Counted from the first letter of the stretch, positions 1 through 8,715 are shown. The stretch: 64,000 nt of DNA from Frateuria aurantia DSM 6220 (GCF_000242255.2 NC_017033.1:744001-808000); one strand, 5' to 3'. Program-made: numbers and translations. The notes: a model not told the origin generated them from the letters alone.

Positions 1-162
1 GAAGGCGATCTGCGTCGTGAGGTCGGTATCGCCATCAAGCGGCTGATGGACCTGGGTACGTACCGTGGCCTGCGCCACCGTCGTGGCCTGCCGGTCCGCG
101 GTCAGCGTACCAAGACCAACGCCCGGACCCGCAAGGGCCCGCGTCGCGCGATTCGCAAGTAA
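1..162 (+). CDS. rpsM: 30S ribosomal protein S13, C-terminal part
   Basis: The window opens inside this gene: 53 C-terminal codons and a TAA stop are present. The translation has the basic S13 tail, including [19 protein letters not shown] and the Arg/Lys-rich end that reaches between the 30S head and the tRNAs. S13 forms intersubunit bridges with the 50S subunit. It is followed after 12 bases by rpsK, the usual alpha-operon order. The 5' end lies outside the window, so the gene is cut by the window edge and not broken. Confidence 0.97.
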   Translation, partial: EGDLRREVGIAIKRLMDLGTYRGLRHRRGLPVRGQRTKTNARTRKGPRRAIRK

Positions 163-174
163 CGGACCCCAATT

Positions 175-561
175 ATGGCTAAGCCTGTCAAGACCAAGAA
201 GAAGATCAAGCGCGTTGTCACCGATGCGGTGGCTCACGTGCAGGCATCTTTCAACAACACGATCGTCACGATCACCGACCGTCAGGGCAATGCCCTGTCC
301 TGGGCCACCGCTGGTGGCGCCGGTTTCCGTGGCTCGCGCAAGTCGACCCCCTTCGCTGCCCAGGTGGCAGCCGAGAAGGCCGGTCGCGCTGCTGGCGACT
401 ACGGTGTGAAGACCGTGGAAGTGCGCATCAAGGGCCCCGGCCCGGGCCGCGAGTCGGCCGTGCGCTCGCTCAATGCGTTGGGCTACAAGGTTCTCAACAT
501 CATTGATGTGACCCCGGTGCCGCACAACGGTTGCCGTCCCCCCAAAAAGCGTCGCGTCTAA
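175..561 (+). CDS. rpsK: 30S ribosomal protein S11
   Basis: A 128-residue protein matching S11 over its full length, with a Lys-rich N-terminus ([11 protein letters not shown]), the core [19 protein letters not shown] and the C-terminal [18 protein letters not shown]11 sits on the 30S platform, contacts 16S rRNA near the E site and pairs with S7. It starts 12 bases after the rpsM stop and is followed 11 bases later by rpsD, so it is one cistron of the alpha operon. Nothing is unusual. Confidence 0.98.
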   Translation: MAKPVKTKKKIKRVVTDAVAHVQASFNNTIVTITDRQGNALSWATAGGAGFRGSRKSTPFAAQVAAEKAGRAAGDYGVKTVEVRIKGPGPGRESAVRSLNALGYKVLNIIDVTPVPHNGCRPPKKRRV

Positions 562-572
562 GGAGCATCACC

Positions 573-1199
573 ATGGCACGTTATCGTGGAGCTACCTGCA
601 AACTCGCGCGTCGCGAGGGTGCGGATCTCAGTCTGAAGAGCCCGGCTCGCGCACTTGATTCCAAGTGCAAGCTGGAAAACAAGCCCGGTCAGCACGGCGC
701 CAACAAACGCGCCCGCCTGTCGGACTACGCCGTCCAGCTGCGCGAGAAGCAGAAGGTCAAGCGTATCTACGGTGTGCTGGAACGTCAGTTCAGCAACTAC
801 TACACCAAGGCATCGACCCAGAAGGGCAATACGGGTGAGAACCTGCTGCGCCTGCTGGAATGCCGCCTGGACAACGTCGTCTATCGCATGGGTTTCGCGG
901 TCACCCGCGCCCAGGCCCGTCAGCTGGTCTCCCACAAGGGCGTCCTGGTCAACGGCAAGAAGGTCAATATTCCCTCCTACCAGGTTCGTCCCGGTGACGA
1001 GGTGTCGCTGACCGAGCGTGCCCGCAATCAGCTGCGCGTGAAGGAAGCCGGCACGGTTGCCGAAACGATGGACCTGCGTCCGATGTGGGTTGAGGTTGAA
1101 GCCGGCAAGTTCGCCGGTACGTTCAAGGCGCTGCCCGATCGCGGTGATCTGCCGTCGGACATCAACGAGAACCTCATCATCGAGCTTTACTCGAAGTAA
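573..1199 (+). CDS. rpsD: 30S ribosomal protein S4
   Basis: S4 is a primary 16S rRNA-binding assembly protein; in enterobacteria it represses its own operon. The 208-residue reading starts at ATG 573 ([19 protein letters not shown]), eight bases after an AGGAG ribosome site. The frame is open upstream to 531, but that part overlaps rpsK and is not conserved. The S4 RNA-binding domain is visible around residues 97-160 ([19 protein letters not shown], then [18 protein letters not shown]). It lies between rpsK and rpoA as expected. Confidence 0.98.
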   Translation: MARYRGATCKLARREGADLSLKSPARALDSKCKLENKPGQHGANKRARLSDYAVQLREKQKVKRIYGVLERQFSNYYTKASTQKGNTGENLLRLLECRLDNVVYRMGFAVTRAQARQLVSHKGVLVNGKKVNIPSYQVRPGDEVSLTERARNQLRVKEAGTVAETMDLRPMWVEVEAGKFAGTFKALPDRGDLPSDINENLIIELYSK

Positions 1200-1215
1200 T
1201 CAACCGGAGCCGTAA

Positions 1216-2214
1216 ATGGCAGTTACGTCAACAAGTGTACTGCGGCCACGTGGCCTTAGCATCGAGCAGCTCGGCATCAACCACGCCAAGGTCGTCGTTG
1301 AGCCGCTGGAGCGCGGGTTCGGCCATACGCTCGGCAACGCGCTGCGGCGGGTGCTGCTGTCGTCGATTCCGGGTAGCGCGATTGTCGAAGTCGAGATTGA
1401 CGGTGTACTGCATGAGTACACCGCCCTCGAGGGTCTGCAGGAGGACGTGATCGAAGTCCTGCTGAACCTGAAGGACGTTGCGATTCGTCAGCATACCGGT
1501 GACGAAGTCACCCTGAGCCTGTCCAAGACCGGCAAGGGCGTGGTGACGGCCGGTGACATCGTGGTGGATCATTCGGTCGAGATCATCAATCCCGAGCATG
1601 TGATCTGCCATTTGACCAAGGACATCACGCTCAACATGCGCTTGAAGGTGCAGCGTGGCGTGGGCTATCAGCCCGCCAGCGCTCGCCAGCATCCGGATGA
1701 AGAGTCCCGTCCTCTGGGTCGCCTGCAGCTGGATGCGTCCTTCGCACCCGTGCTGCGCGTGGCCTACGAAGTTGATGCCGCTCGTGTGGAGCAGCGCACC
1801 AATCTCGACAAGCTGGTTCTCGATATCGAGACCAACGGCACCATCGACGCGGAAGACGCGGTCCGCAAGGCCGCTGAAATCCTCAACGATCAGCTGTCGG
1901 TGTTCGGCGATTTCACTCGCCGTGAAAGCGATACCAGCAAGGCCGAGAAGGGTGGCGTTGATCCGCTGCTGCTGCGTCCGATCGACGATCTGGAATTGAC
2001 CGTCCGTTCGGCCAACTGCCTCAAGGCCGAGAGCATCTATTACATCGGTGATCTGGTTCAGAAGACCGAAGTGGAGCTGCTCAAGACCCCGAACCTGGGC
2101 AAGAAGTCCTTGACCGAAATCAAGGATGTGCTGGGTGGTCGTGGTCTGGCCCTGGGCATGAAGCTGGAAAACTGGCCGCCGCCGGGCATTTCGCACGGCA
2201 TGCAGCTGGGTTGA
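1216..2214 (+). CDS. rpoA: DNA-directed RNA polymerase alpha subunit
   Basis: 332 residues, the normal length for alpha. The N-terminal domain (about 1-235) carries the dimerisation motif [19 protein letters not shown] and scaffolds assembly of beta and beta'. The C-terminal domain (about 250-325) has the DNA- and activator-binding helix-hairpin-helix region ([19 protein letters not shown], then [16 protein letters not shown]). It starts 16 bases after rpsD with a nearby purine-rich site. Downstream, the gap before rplQ is about 200 bases and contains strong hairpins, which is long for this operon. Confidence 0.98.
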   Translation: MAVTSTSVLRPRGLSIEQLGINHAKVVVEPLERGFGHTLGNALRRVLLSSIPGSAIVEVEIDGVLHEYTALEGLQEDVIEVLLNLKDVAIRQHTGDEVTLSLSKTGKGVVTAGDIVVDHSVEIINPEHVICHLTKDITLNMRLKVQRGVGYQPASARQHPDEESRPLGRLQLDASFAPVLRVAYEVDAARVEQRTNLDKLVLDIETNGTIDAEDAVRKAAEILNDQLSVFGDFTRRESDTSKAEKGGVDPLLLRPIDDLELTVRSANCLKAESIYYIGDLVQKTEVELLKTPNLGKKSLTEIKDVLGGRGLALGMKLENWPPPGISHGMQLG

Positions 2215-2222
2215 TCCAAACT

Positions 2223-2252
2223 GACAGCCGCCGTCCCAGGACGGCGGCTGTC
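2223..2252 (+). promoter_or_regulatory. Intercistronic hairpin between rpoA and rplQ
   Basis: A perfect 14-bp inverted repeat (2223-2236 with 2239-2252), formally separated by two bases, lies eight bases after the rpoA stop. There is no T tract behind it, so it does not look like an intrinsic terminator. A second palindrome (CCGGGCC-T-GGCCCGG, 2305-2319) lies in the same 199-base spacer. By inference these could stabilise the upstream rpoA message or attenuate rplQ. Confidence 0.5.
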
Positions 2253-2413
2253 GGCGTTCCGGTCTGCCGAAACGCCAACTCGGGAAGGCCGCTTGTCTTT
2301 CCTTCCGGGCCTGGCCCGGAGTCTGCAACACGCAACACTCTCCTCCATAGCGGGTAACCGCGGGAGGCCGTCCATGCCGGCGGCTTCTCATAACAACATA
2401 CGAGAATACTGTC

Positions 2414-2800
2414 ATGCGTCATATGAAGTCGGGCCGCAAGCTCAACCGTACCAGCAGCCACCGCGAAGCGATGTTTCGCAACATGGCGGCTTCGCTGTTC
2501 AAGCACGAGCTGATCCGCACCACCCTGCCGAAGGCCAAGGAACTGCGTCGGGTTGCCGAGCCGCTGATCACCCTGGCCAAGAACGATGGCGTGGCCAATC
2601 GTCGTCTGGCCTTCTCGCGCCTGCGCGACAAGGAAGCCGTCGGCAAGCTGTTCGTCGAACTGGGTCCCCGTTACCGTCAGCGTCCGGGTGGTTACCTGCG
2701 TCTGCTGAAGTGCGGTTTCCGCCCTGGTGACAATGCGCCGATGGCGTATGTCGAACTGGTGGATCGCCCGAAGGCGCAGGCTGCCGTCGACGCCGAGTAA
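2414..2800 (+). CDS. rplQ: 50S ribosomal protein L17
   Basis: 128 residues, the normal bacterial L17 length. The N-terminus [19 protein letters not shown] and the motif [21 protein letters not shown] are diagnostic; L17 lies near the exit tunnel on the back of the 50S subunit. It is the last gene of the alpha operon and is followed by an intrinsic terminator at 2825-2856. The spacer from rpoA is about 200 bases with strong secondary structure, so L17 could have its own control element. Confidence 0.98.
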   Translation: MRHMKSGRKLNRTSSHREAMFRNMAASLFKHELIRTTLPKAKELRRVAEPLITLAKNDGVANRRLAFSRLRDKEAVGKLFVELGPRYRQRPGGYLRLLKCGFRPGDNAPMAYVELVDRPKAQAAVDAE

Positions 2801-2824
2801 TCGCGTTCGATGCAGTGCTGATCG

Positions 2825-2860
2825 AGACCCCGTCGGGCTTCCGCCGGGGTCTTTTTGTTT
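2825..2860 (+). terminator. Rho-independent terminator of the alpha operon
   Basis: The stem AGACCCCG (2825-2832) pairs with CGGGGTCT (2845-2852) around a 12-base loop, followed by TTTTT-G-TTT. It lies 25 bases after the rplQ stop and just upstream of dsbB. An in-frame ATG at 2863 directly behind the T tract is a possible but less likely dsbB start. Confidence 0.9.
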
Positions 2861-2886
2861 GCATGTCCCGCGAATTGGAGGAAATC

Positions 2887-3408
2887 GTGATCCACTCATC
2901 GCTTGCTTATCGACTTCGCTGCCTTGCCGGCGTTCTGGCCTGCCTCGGCCTGCTGGGCTTTGCCCTTTATGCCCAGTACGTGTGGATGATGGATCCCTGT
3001 CCGCTGTGCATTTTCCAGCGGATCGCGTTTGCGGCCGTCGGCTTCTTTTTTCTCGCCGGCGCCATCCACGGCCCGCGCGCCGCAGGGCGGTTGGTGGTGC
3101 TGCTGCCCTTGCTGATCTGCGCCGCAACGGGGATTGCCATTGCCGGCCGGCATCTTTGGATCCAGTCGCTGCCTGCCGATCAGGTGCCGTCCTGCGGGCC
3201 GGGGCTTGGCTATCTGGTGGATACCTTCCCCTTCATGCACATGCTGAAGATCGTGCTGACCGGATCGGGCGAATGCGCCAAGGTGCAGAAGATTCTGGGC
3301 CTGCCGATGCCGGCATGGTCGCTGGCATGGTTTCTGTTGCTTGCCGGATGGGCCGTATGGGTGACGAAATCCGGTTACGGGCGTGAGCAGAGGTTGGCAG
3401 GGCGATGA
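2887..3408 (+). CDS. dsbB: Disulfide bond formation protein B (DsbB)
   Basis: An inner-membrane quinone reductase that reoxidises periplasmic DsbA and passes electrons to ubiquinone. Read from GTG 2887 (GGAGG at 2877-2881, five bases upstream) it is 173 residues with four hydrophobic segments. Both essential periplasmic cysteine pairs are present: Cys38-Pro-Leu-Cys41 in DPCPLCIFQR, and Cys103 (PSCGPG) with Cys130 (GSGECAK). The frame is open further upstream (ATG 2863), but that start lies directly behind the alpha-operon terminator. Its stop overlaps the start of the DAHP synthase gene by four bases, which suggests translational coupling. Confidence 0.93.
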   Translation: MIHSSLAYRLRCLAGVLACLGLLGFALYAQYVWMMDPCPLCIFQRIAFAAVGFFFLAGAIHGPRAAGRLVVLLPLLICAATGIAIAGRHLWIQSLPADQVPSCGPGLGYLVDTFPFMHMLKIVLTGSGECAKVQKILGLPMPAWSLAWFLLLAGWAVWVTKSGYGREQRLAGR

Positions 3409-4769
3409 GCAGGCATCTGAAAGGCGTTGACGCCGCCTCGTGGCAGCCCGATTCGTGGCAGAGCCGGCCGGCACTGCAGCAGCCCCAGTACGCCGACCCG
3501 GCCGAGCTGGAGCAGGCGCTGGGGCAGTTGCAGGCCTTGCCGCCCCTGGTGACTTCGGGCGAGGTGCTGGCCTTGAAGCAGATGATTGCCGAGGCGCAGG
3601 AGGGGCAGCGGTTCCTGCTGCAGGGCGGCGACTGCGCCGAGCAGTTTGCCGACTGCCGCAGCGAGGTGATCACCAATCGACTGAAGATTCTGCTGCAGAT
3701 GAGTCTGGTGCTGGTTCACGGCATGCAGAAGCCGGTGGTGCGGGTCGGGCGATTTGCCGGCCAGTATGCCAAGCCGCGTTCTGCGGATGTGGAGACCCGG
3801 GACGGGATCACGCTGCCCAGTTATCGCGGTGACAGCGTCAATCGTCCCGAATTCACCGCGGCGGCCCGGCGTGCCGATCCCGGGCGTCTGCTGGAGGCCC
3901 ACGTGCATTCCGCGTTGACCATGAACTTCACCCGCGCCCTGGTCAGTGACGGCTTTGCCGATCTGCATCATCCCGAGTACTGGGATCTGGACTGGATGAG
4001 TCGGTCGCCGATGGGCATCGAATACCGGCGCATGGTGGATGAGATCGGGCAGTCGCTGCGCTTTATGGAGACCCTGATGGGGCAGTCGGTGGAGAACGCC
4101 TCGAGGGTCGACTTCTTCACCTCCCACGAGGCGCTGCTGCTGCATTATGAGCAGGCGCAGACACGGCAGGTTCCGCGGCGGCAAGGGTGGTTCAATCTCT
4201 CCACCCATTACCCCTGGATCGGCATGCGGACAGCGGCTCTGGACGGGGCCCATGTGGAATATTTCCGGGGCATCCGCAATCCGGTGGCGGTAAAGATCGG
4301 CGCTTCCGTGGACGCCTCGACGATGATGCGTCTTGTTGACGCACTCAATCCGGACAACGAGGCGGGGCGGCTGACCCTGATCACGCGGATGGGGGCGGCC
4401 AAGGTCGAGCAGGCCCTGCCGCCACTACTGGATGAGGCCAGGCGCGAAGGCCGCAAGATCCTGTGGGTGGTCGATCCCATGCATGGCAATACCGAAAGCA
4501 CCTCCAGCGGCGTGAAAACCCGTCGCTTCGACAATATCCGGGCCGAGATCGAGCGCTCTTTCGAGTTGCATCGCGCTGCAGGCACGCGGCTGGGCGGTGT
4601 CCATCTGGAGCTGACCGGCGAGGATGTGACCGAATGTCTGGGCGGTGCGCGTGACTTGTCGGAACACGATCTGGCGAGGGCCTACCGCAGCTCGGTGGAT
4701 CCGCGTCTCAATTACGAGCAGTCGCTGGAACTGGCCTTGCTGATCGCGAAAAAATCTCGCGAGACCTGA
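3405..4769 (+). CDS. Class II 3-deoxy-7-phosphoheptulonate synthase (DAHP synthase)
   Basis: Catalyses the first step of the shikimate pathway, condensing phosphoenolpyruvate and erythrose 4-phosphate in the cytoplasm. The 454-residue protein is of the plant/actinobacterial class II type, not the E. coli AroFGH type. Visible family motifs are LLQGGDCAEQF, VVRVGRFAGQYAKPRS, DGITLPSYRGD, WIGMRTAALDGAHVEYFRG and WVVDPMHGNTE. The length is typical. It overlaps dsbB by four bases (ATGA), an unexpected metabolic partner. No other aromatic-pathway gene is nearby. No regulatory leader is visible. Confidence 0.95.
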   Translation: MSRHLKGVDAASWQPDSWQSRPALQQPQYADPAELEQALGQLQALPPLVTSGEVLALKQMIAEAQEGQRFLLQGGDCAEQFADCRSEVITNRLKILLQMSLVLVHGMQKPVVRVGRFAGQYAKPRSADVETRDGITLPSYRGDSVNRPEFTAAARRADPGRLLEAHVHSALTMNFTRALVSDGFADLHHPEYWDLDWMSRSPMGIEYRRMVDEIGQSLRFMETLMGQSVENASRVDFFTSHEALLLHYEQAQTRQVPRRQGWFNLSTHYPWIGMRTAALDGAHVEYFRGIRNPVAVKIGASVDASTMMRLVDALNPDNEAGRLTLITRMGAAKVEQALPPLLDEARREGRKILWVVDPMHGNTESTSSGVKTRRFDNIRAEIERSFELHRAAGTRLGGVHLELTGEDVTECLGGARDLSEHDLARAYRSSVDPRLNYEQSLELALLIAKKSRET

Positions 4770-4829
4770 TCCTGGGACGATTTGTCACCTGCGGCAAGAT
4801 GCGGACTACAAAATTTCTGTGCCATGCAG

Positions 4830-4858
4830 CAGACAGGCGCGCGCAAGGGTCTTATACT
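4830..4858 (+). promoter_or_regulatory. Candidate sigma70 promoter for the cytochrome c gene
   Basis: CAGACA (4830-4835) and TATACT (4853-4858) are separated by exactly 17 bases. Transcription would begin near 4865, one or two bases before ATG 4867. If the promoter is real, the cytochrome message would be almost leaderless. No good ribosome site precedes ATG 4867, which fits this reading. Confidence 0.45.
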
Positions 4859-4866
4859 TTGCGCCC

Positions 4867-5445
4867 ATGCATACCATAGCCAAGCCGCCGCAAGCCCCTC
4901 AGTCCGCGGTCAGTACTGCCCGCGAGTTCTCAACTCTGTCGCGTAGACGGCGAGCTTGTCTCCCGTTGGTGCTGGCTCTGGGCCTAGGGGGAGGCTTCGC
5001 GGCCCTCGCCCAGGCTCAGGAGGCCGAGCCTGCGCAGGCCGTCAGCGCCGTGCCGGTCGCTGTGTCGACGACCGTCAATGACACGCTCGATCAGCGTCTG
5101 GAGGGCTGTGCCGCCTGCCATGGACAGCAAGGTCAGGGCGGCATCAACGCCTATTATCCCCACCTGGCCGGAAAGTCGGCCGACTACCTCTACGATCAGC
5201 TCAAGCGGTTTCAGAACGGCAGCCGTCATTACGCCCAGATGACTTATATGGTGCGCTTCATGGACGATGCCTATATGCACGAGATCGCCGATTATTACGC
5301 GCAGCAGAAGCTGAGCTGCATGCCCGTCGAGGCGGCCCGTCCGGATTTGTCGGGCGTGCCAGCCGGTGCGCCGATTCCGGCCAGTGGTGCGGTGGTGACC
5401 GCCGAGAGCGGATCGTCGATTCCGCCATGCAGCAGCAAGCAGTAA
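4867..5445 (+). CDS. Periplasmic monoheme c-type cytochrome
   Basis: 192 residues from ATG 4867. The N-terminus has a basic stretch (SRRRRACLP) and a hydrophobic core ending ALAQAQ, a Sec signal peptide with likely cleavage near residue 51. One heme c site is visible, Cys81-Ala-Ala-Cys84-His85, in a cytochrome c-553/c4-like context (GCAACHGQQGQGG). A Met in the QMTYM or DDAYMHEIADYYA region is the probable sixth ligand. It ends 12 bases before the triheme cytochrome gene, so the two are probably co-transcribed. The frame is open to GTG 4819, but that start would precede the predicted transcript. Confidence 0.85.
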   Translation: MHTIAKPPQAPQSAVSTAREFSTLSRRRRACLPLVLALGLGGGFAALAQAQEAEPAQAVSAVPVAVSTTVNDTLDQRLEGCAACHGQQGQGGINAYYPHLAGKSADYLYDQLKRFQNGSRHYAQMTYMVRFMDDAYMHEIADYYAQQKLSCMPVEAARPDLSGVPAGAPIPASGAVVTAESGSSIPPCSSKQ

Positions 5446-5457
5446 GGGGTTGGGGAC

Positions 5458-6768
5458 ATGAGCAAACAGAAACTTCGCATCGCCTTGTCGGTCGTTGCCG
5501 TAGTGGTGGTGATCGCGCTGGTCCTCGGCGGCTGGCTGTTCCAGCGCCAGGGCGGCATGGCGACCCTTTTCGCTTCGGCGGTTCCCTCCGCACCCGAGCC
5601 GAATCTGCAGGATCCGGCCCTGATTGCCCGCGGCAAATATCTGGCTCTGGCCGGTGACTGCGTGGCCTGCCATACCGAGGGCAGCGGTCAGAAATATGCT
5701 GGCGGGCTGGAGTTCGCCACGCCGTTCGGCACGATGTATTCAACGAATATCACGCCTGACGTCAAGGAAGGCATCGGCAGCTGGAGTGCCAACGACTTCT
5801 GGCGCGTGATCCACTACGGTGTCTCGCCCAAGCACGGTTTCCTGTATCCGGCCTATCCCTTCACCAACTTCAACAGCCTGTCCCGTCAGGACAGCGATGC
5901 CATCTTTGCCTATCTGAAGTCGTTGCCGCCTTCCAGCCGGCCCAATACCGAAAACAAGATGCCGTTCCCCTTCAGCTTCCGGCCGATCCTGCTGGGTTGG
6001 CGCCTGCTGTTCTTCAAGGCCGCCGCGCCCTACCAGCCCGATGCCGGTCAATCCGAGGCCTGGAATCGCGGCAAGTATCTGGTCGATGGTCTGGGGCATT
6101 GCAACATGTGCCATTCCGGGCGCGGTCCATTTGCCTCGCTGCCGGCCTCGATGGATCTGTCGGGTGGCGAGGTGGTCGGCCAGGGCTGGTACGGTCCCGC
6201 GCTCAATCAGGAAGGTCTGGCCGACTGGAGCGTGGATGACATTGCCAAGCTGCTGCGCGCCGGTGTCTCGCCGAAGGGTGCGGCTTATGGTCCGATGGCG
6301 GATGCGGTCTTCCACAGCCTGCAGTTCCTGACCCCGGAAGATGCGGCGGCGATCGGAACCTATCTGAAGGCCGTGCCGACCCGCGAGGCGCCGGAGCCGA
6401 CCCAGTTCGCGGTCAACGAGGAGCAGGCCAAGCAGTTGTATGCCGAAGGCAGCAGCTTGTATGCCAGCCATTGCGCCCAGTGCCACCAGCCGCAGGGGCA
6501 GGGCCATGGTACCGACTATCCGCCGCTGGCCGGCAACGGTTCGGTCACTGCGGAAGGCGATATGAACGTGGTTCGCGTGATTCTGGTCGGCGGCGTGGCC
6601 CCGGTCACCGGTGACAACAAGCGTCCCTTCGGCATGCCGCCCTTCGGTCAGCGTCTGACCGACAGGCAGGTGGCGGCACTGGCTACTTTTGTCCGCAATG
6701 CCTGGGGCAACAAGGCCTCGGCTGTCTCGCCCGAAGAAGTGCAGAAGCTGCGCGGCATTCCGCTGTAA
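5458..6768 (+). CDS. Membrane-anchored triheme cytochrome c (gluconate/alcohol dehydrogenase subunit type)
   Basis: 436 residues with an N-terminal membrane segment (about 8-28) and three heme c sites: Cys68-Val-Ala-Cys71-His72, Cys215-Asn-Met-Cys218-His219 and Cys339-Ala-Gln-Cys342-His343. The layout and motifs such as TPFGTMYSTNITPD and YGVSPKHGFLYPAYPFTNF match the cytochrome subunit of membrane gluconate, alcohol and aldehyde dehydrogenases, which passes periplasmic electrons to ubiquinone. No flavin, PQQ or molybdopterin dehydrogenase subunit lies beside it; the only partner is the monoheme cytochrome upstream. Its electron donor is therefore unknown. An intrinsic terminator follows. Confidence 0.88.
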   Translation: MSKQKLRIALSVVAVVVVIALVLGGWLFQRQGGMATLFASAVPSAPEPNLQDPALIARGKYLALAGDCVACHTEGSGQKYAGGLEFATPFGTMYSTNITPDVKEGIGSWSANDFWRVIHYGVSPKHGFLYPAYPFTNFNSLSRQDSDAIFAYLKSLPPSSRPNTENKMPFPFSFRPILLGWRLLFFKAAAPYQPDAGQSEAWNRGKYLVDGLGHCNMCHSGRGPFASLPASMDLSGGEVVGQGWYGPALNQEGLADWSVDDIAKLLRAGVSPKGAAYGPMADAVFHSLQFLTPEDAAAIGTYLKAVPTREAPEPTQFAVNEEQAKQLYAEGSSLYASHCAQCHQPQGQGHGTDYPPLAGNGSVTAEGDMNVVRVILVGGVAPVTGDNKRPFGMPPFGQRLTDRQVAALATFVRNAWGNKASAVSPEEVQKLRGIPL

Positions 6769-6796
6769 GTTCTGACAGGCCACGATCCGCAACAAG

Positions 6797-6828
6797 ACGA
6801 TCCGCCCATTGGCGGGTCGTTTTTTTTT
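6797..6828 (+). terminator. Rho-independent terminator of the cytochrome pair
   Basis: The stem ACGATCCGCC (6797-6806) pairs with GGCGGGTCGT (6811-6820), with one G-T pair and a CATT loop. A run of T residues (6820-6828) follows. It lies 28 bases after the triheme cytochrome stop and separates it from the convergent DNA glycosylase gene. Confidence 0.93.
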
Positions 6829-6856
6829 GGTCAGTAAATGCCGCCGGGGCTCCGCC

Positions 6857-7390
6857 TCAGCTGCGGATGGCGCTGAGGCCGGCCAGTTCGATCCAGGGGC
6901 GCAGATCCCAATGCCCACGCGCCTGACCCGATGGCGACGGCAGCACGAACAGCTTGCAGGACTCAAGGGTCTGCGGCTGCAGGCCATACCCGATCCACGG
7001 CACGGCCAGGGCGGCACGTGCGGCCTGTTTGCTGGTGAAGGCCAGCCAGGTCGGGCGATATCGGCGCAGCCTGGCCTGCAGGGCTTCGCGATCGAAGGCC
7101 CCGGCCGGCAGGTCCCGGTCATTGCCGCTGTGGTGCTTGGCCAGGTCAGTCAGGCCGATGCCGAATGACAGCAGTTCGGGATATTCCTGAGGATACAGCC
7201 GGCGGGGCACCAGCCCGGATTCATGCAGTGCCGGCCAGAAGCGGTTGCCGGGATGGGCGTAATAGGCCTGTTCGGCCGCAGAGCGACGGCTGGGTGCGGT
7301 ACCGCAGAAGACCAGGCGCAAGCCGGGGACCAGCAGGTCGGGCAATATCTGTCGCATGGCGTGGGTCGTCTGGGGTTCAGGTTGCGGCAT
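6857..7390 (-). CDS. Mismatch-specific (Mug/TDG-type) DNA glycosylase
   Basis: 177 residues from ATG 7390, with GGAGAG three bases upstream. It has the uracil-DNA glycosylase superfamily fold signature: FCGTAPSRRSAAEQAYYAH and PGNRFWPALHESG near the N-terminus, and LPSPSGQARGHWD near the C-terminus. Such enzymes remove U, ethenocytosine or hypoxanthine opposite G. The first motif reads GTAPS where E. coli Mug has GINPG, so the catalytic Asn position differs and substrate range may differ too. The frame is open upstream to 7516 without family similarity. It is a lone gene convergent to the cytochrome pair. Confidence 0.8.
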   Translation of the reverse strand: MPQPEPQTTHAMRQILPDLLVPGLRLVFCGTAPSRRSAAEQAYYAHPGNRFWPALHESGLVPRRLYPQEYPELLSFGIGLTDLAKHHSGNDRDLPAGAFDREALQARLRRYRPTWLAFTSKQAARAALAVPWIGYGLQPQTLESCKLFVLPSPSGQARGHWDLRPWIELAGLSAIRS

Positions 7391-7593
7391 GGGCTCTCCA
7401 ACGGCGCTGTGACGGGGCTGAGGCGCGGCGGATCCTGCTGCCGCCGGTCTTGCCATCAGTATCCCGAGGGCTGGCGCGCTGCACAATCGATCGTGATGCG
7501 GTACTGTCGATCTCATCGGGACCGGATGTACTCAGCGTGGCCGCCGACCGGAACGATGTACGGGTGGTGCGGGCATTCCGGTAGGCTGGAACG

Positions 7594-8715
7594 ATGACGG
7601 AGTCAGGTTTGGGTATTGTGATGAAGTGTGTCGACGTGATCCGGGTCTGGCTGGACCAGCCCTGGGTGGCCTTGATCGTGGTGGCTGCATTGGCCTGGCT
7701 GCTGTCGCTGGCCGTGCACCGGGTAGCGGCAGTGTTGCTGTCCCGCTGGGTCCGTCGGAGGGAGCTGGCGCGTGATCTGTTCGAGCAGTCAAGGGGGCCG
7801 ATGCGGCTGCTGGTGCCCTTGCTGTTGTTTGGTCTGCTGGTACAGACCCTGCCGGCCAACGATGCCGCCCATGGCGGTGGCGTGATCGGCGAGCTGGTAC
7901 TGATCGGCGTCATGCTGGCCCTGACCTGGATGGCCGTGCGGGCGATCGGCGCGCTGGAGCGTGCCGCCGTCCGTCGTCACCCGGTGGATATCGACGACAA
8001 TGTCCACAACCGCAAGGTGCTGACCCAGGTCCGGCTGCTGTGCCGCACCGGGATGGTGGTGGTGATGATCGTCGGGGTCGCCGGCATGCTGATGAGCATT
8101 CCGGCCGTACGCCAGTTCGGTGCCAGCCTGATGGCCTCGGCCGGTCTGGCCGGCCTGGCCCTGGGTCTGGCGGCCCGTCCCGTGCTGACCAATATCATCG
8201 CCGGGCTGCAGATCGCGATGACCCAGCCGATCAGTCTGGATGATTGCGTGATGATCGAAGGCGAGCTGGGCTACATCGAGGAGATCACCGGCACATATGT
8301 CGTCGTGCGGATATGGGACGAGCGACGTCTGGTGGTGCCGATCAATTATTTCATCGAACACCCTATCGCCAACTGGACACGCACCAATCCCGGACTGATC
8401 AGTACGGTTTTCCTGTGGTTTGATTACGGTATTCCGCTGGAGCCGCTGCGTCAGGAATTGCAGCGGATCTGCGAGAAAGCACCGGAGTGGGACAGGAAAA
8501 CCTGTATCCTGCAAATGTGCGAAGCGGCCGAGCATTCCGTCAAGATCAGGGTGCTGGTATCAGCCGTGGGCATGCCTGCGTGGTGGGATCTCGGGTGCCG
8601 GGTGCGTGAAGGGCTGATCGACTTCGTTCAGCGTCAGTATCCGCAGTATCTGCCTACCATGCGGGCACGATTGCAAAGCGCTCCGGAAGGGGCACCACAG
8701 GTTTCGGTTTCCTAA
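7594..8715 (+). CDS. Small-conductance mechanosensitive channel (MscS family)
   Basis: 373 residues. Several N-terminal hydrophobic segments are followed by the pore helix and beta domain of MscS: ASLMASAGLAGLALGLAAR is the Gly/Ala-rich TM3, then NIIAGLQIAMTQPISLDDCV and ANWTRTNPG. The family opens under membrane tension to release solutes in hypo-osmotic shock. It is longer than E. coli MscS (286 residues) because of extra N-terminal membrane segments. ATG 7621 is an alternative start. It has no operon partner: mug is divergent upstream and rng follows after 94 bases. Confidence 0.88.
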   Translation: MTESGLGIVMKCVDVIRVWLDQPWVALIVVAALAWLLSLAVHRVAAVLLSRWVRRRELARDLFEQSRGPMRLLVPLLLFGLLVQTLPANDAAHGGGVIGELVLIGVMLALTWMAVRAIGALERAAVRRHPVDIDDNVHNRKVLTQVRLLCRTGMVVVMIVGVAGMLMSIPAVRQFGASLMASAGLAGLALGLAARPVLTNIIAGLQIAMTQPISLDDCVMIEGELGYIEEITGTYVVVRIWDERRLVVPINYFIEHPIANWTRTNPGLISTVFLWFDYGIPLEPLRQELQRICEKAPEWDRKTCILQMCEAAEHSVKIRVLVSAVGMPAWWDLGCRVREGLIDFVQRQYPQYLPTMRARLQSAPEGAPQVSVS

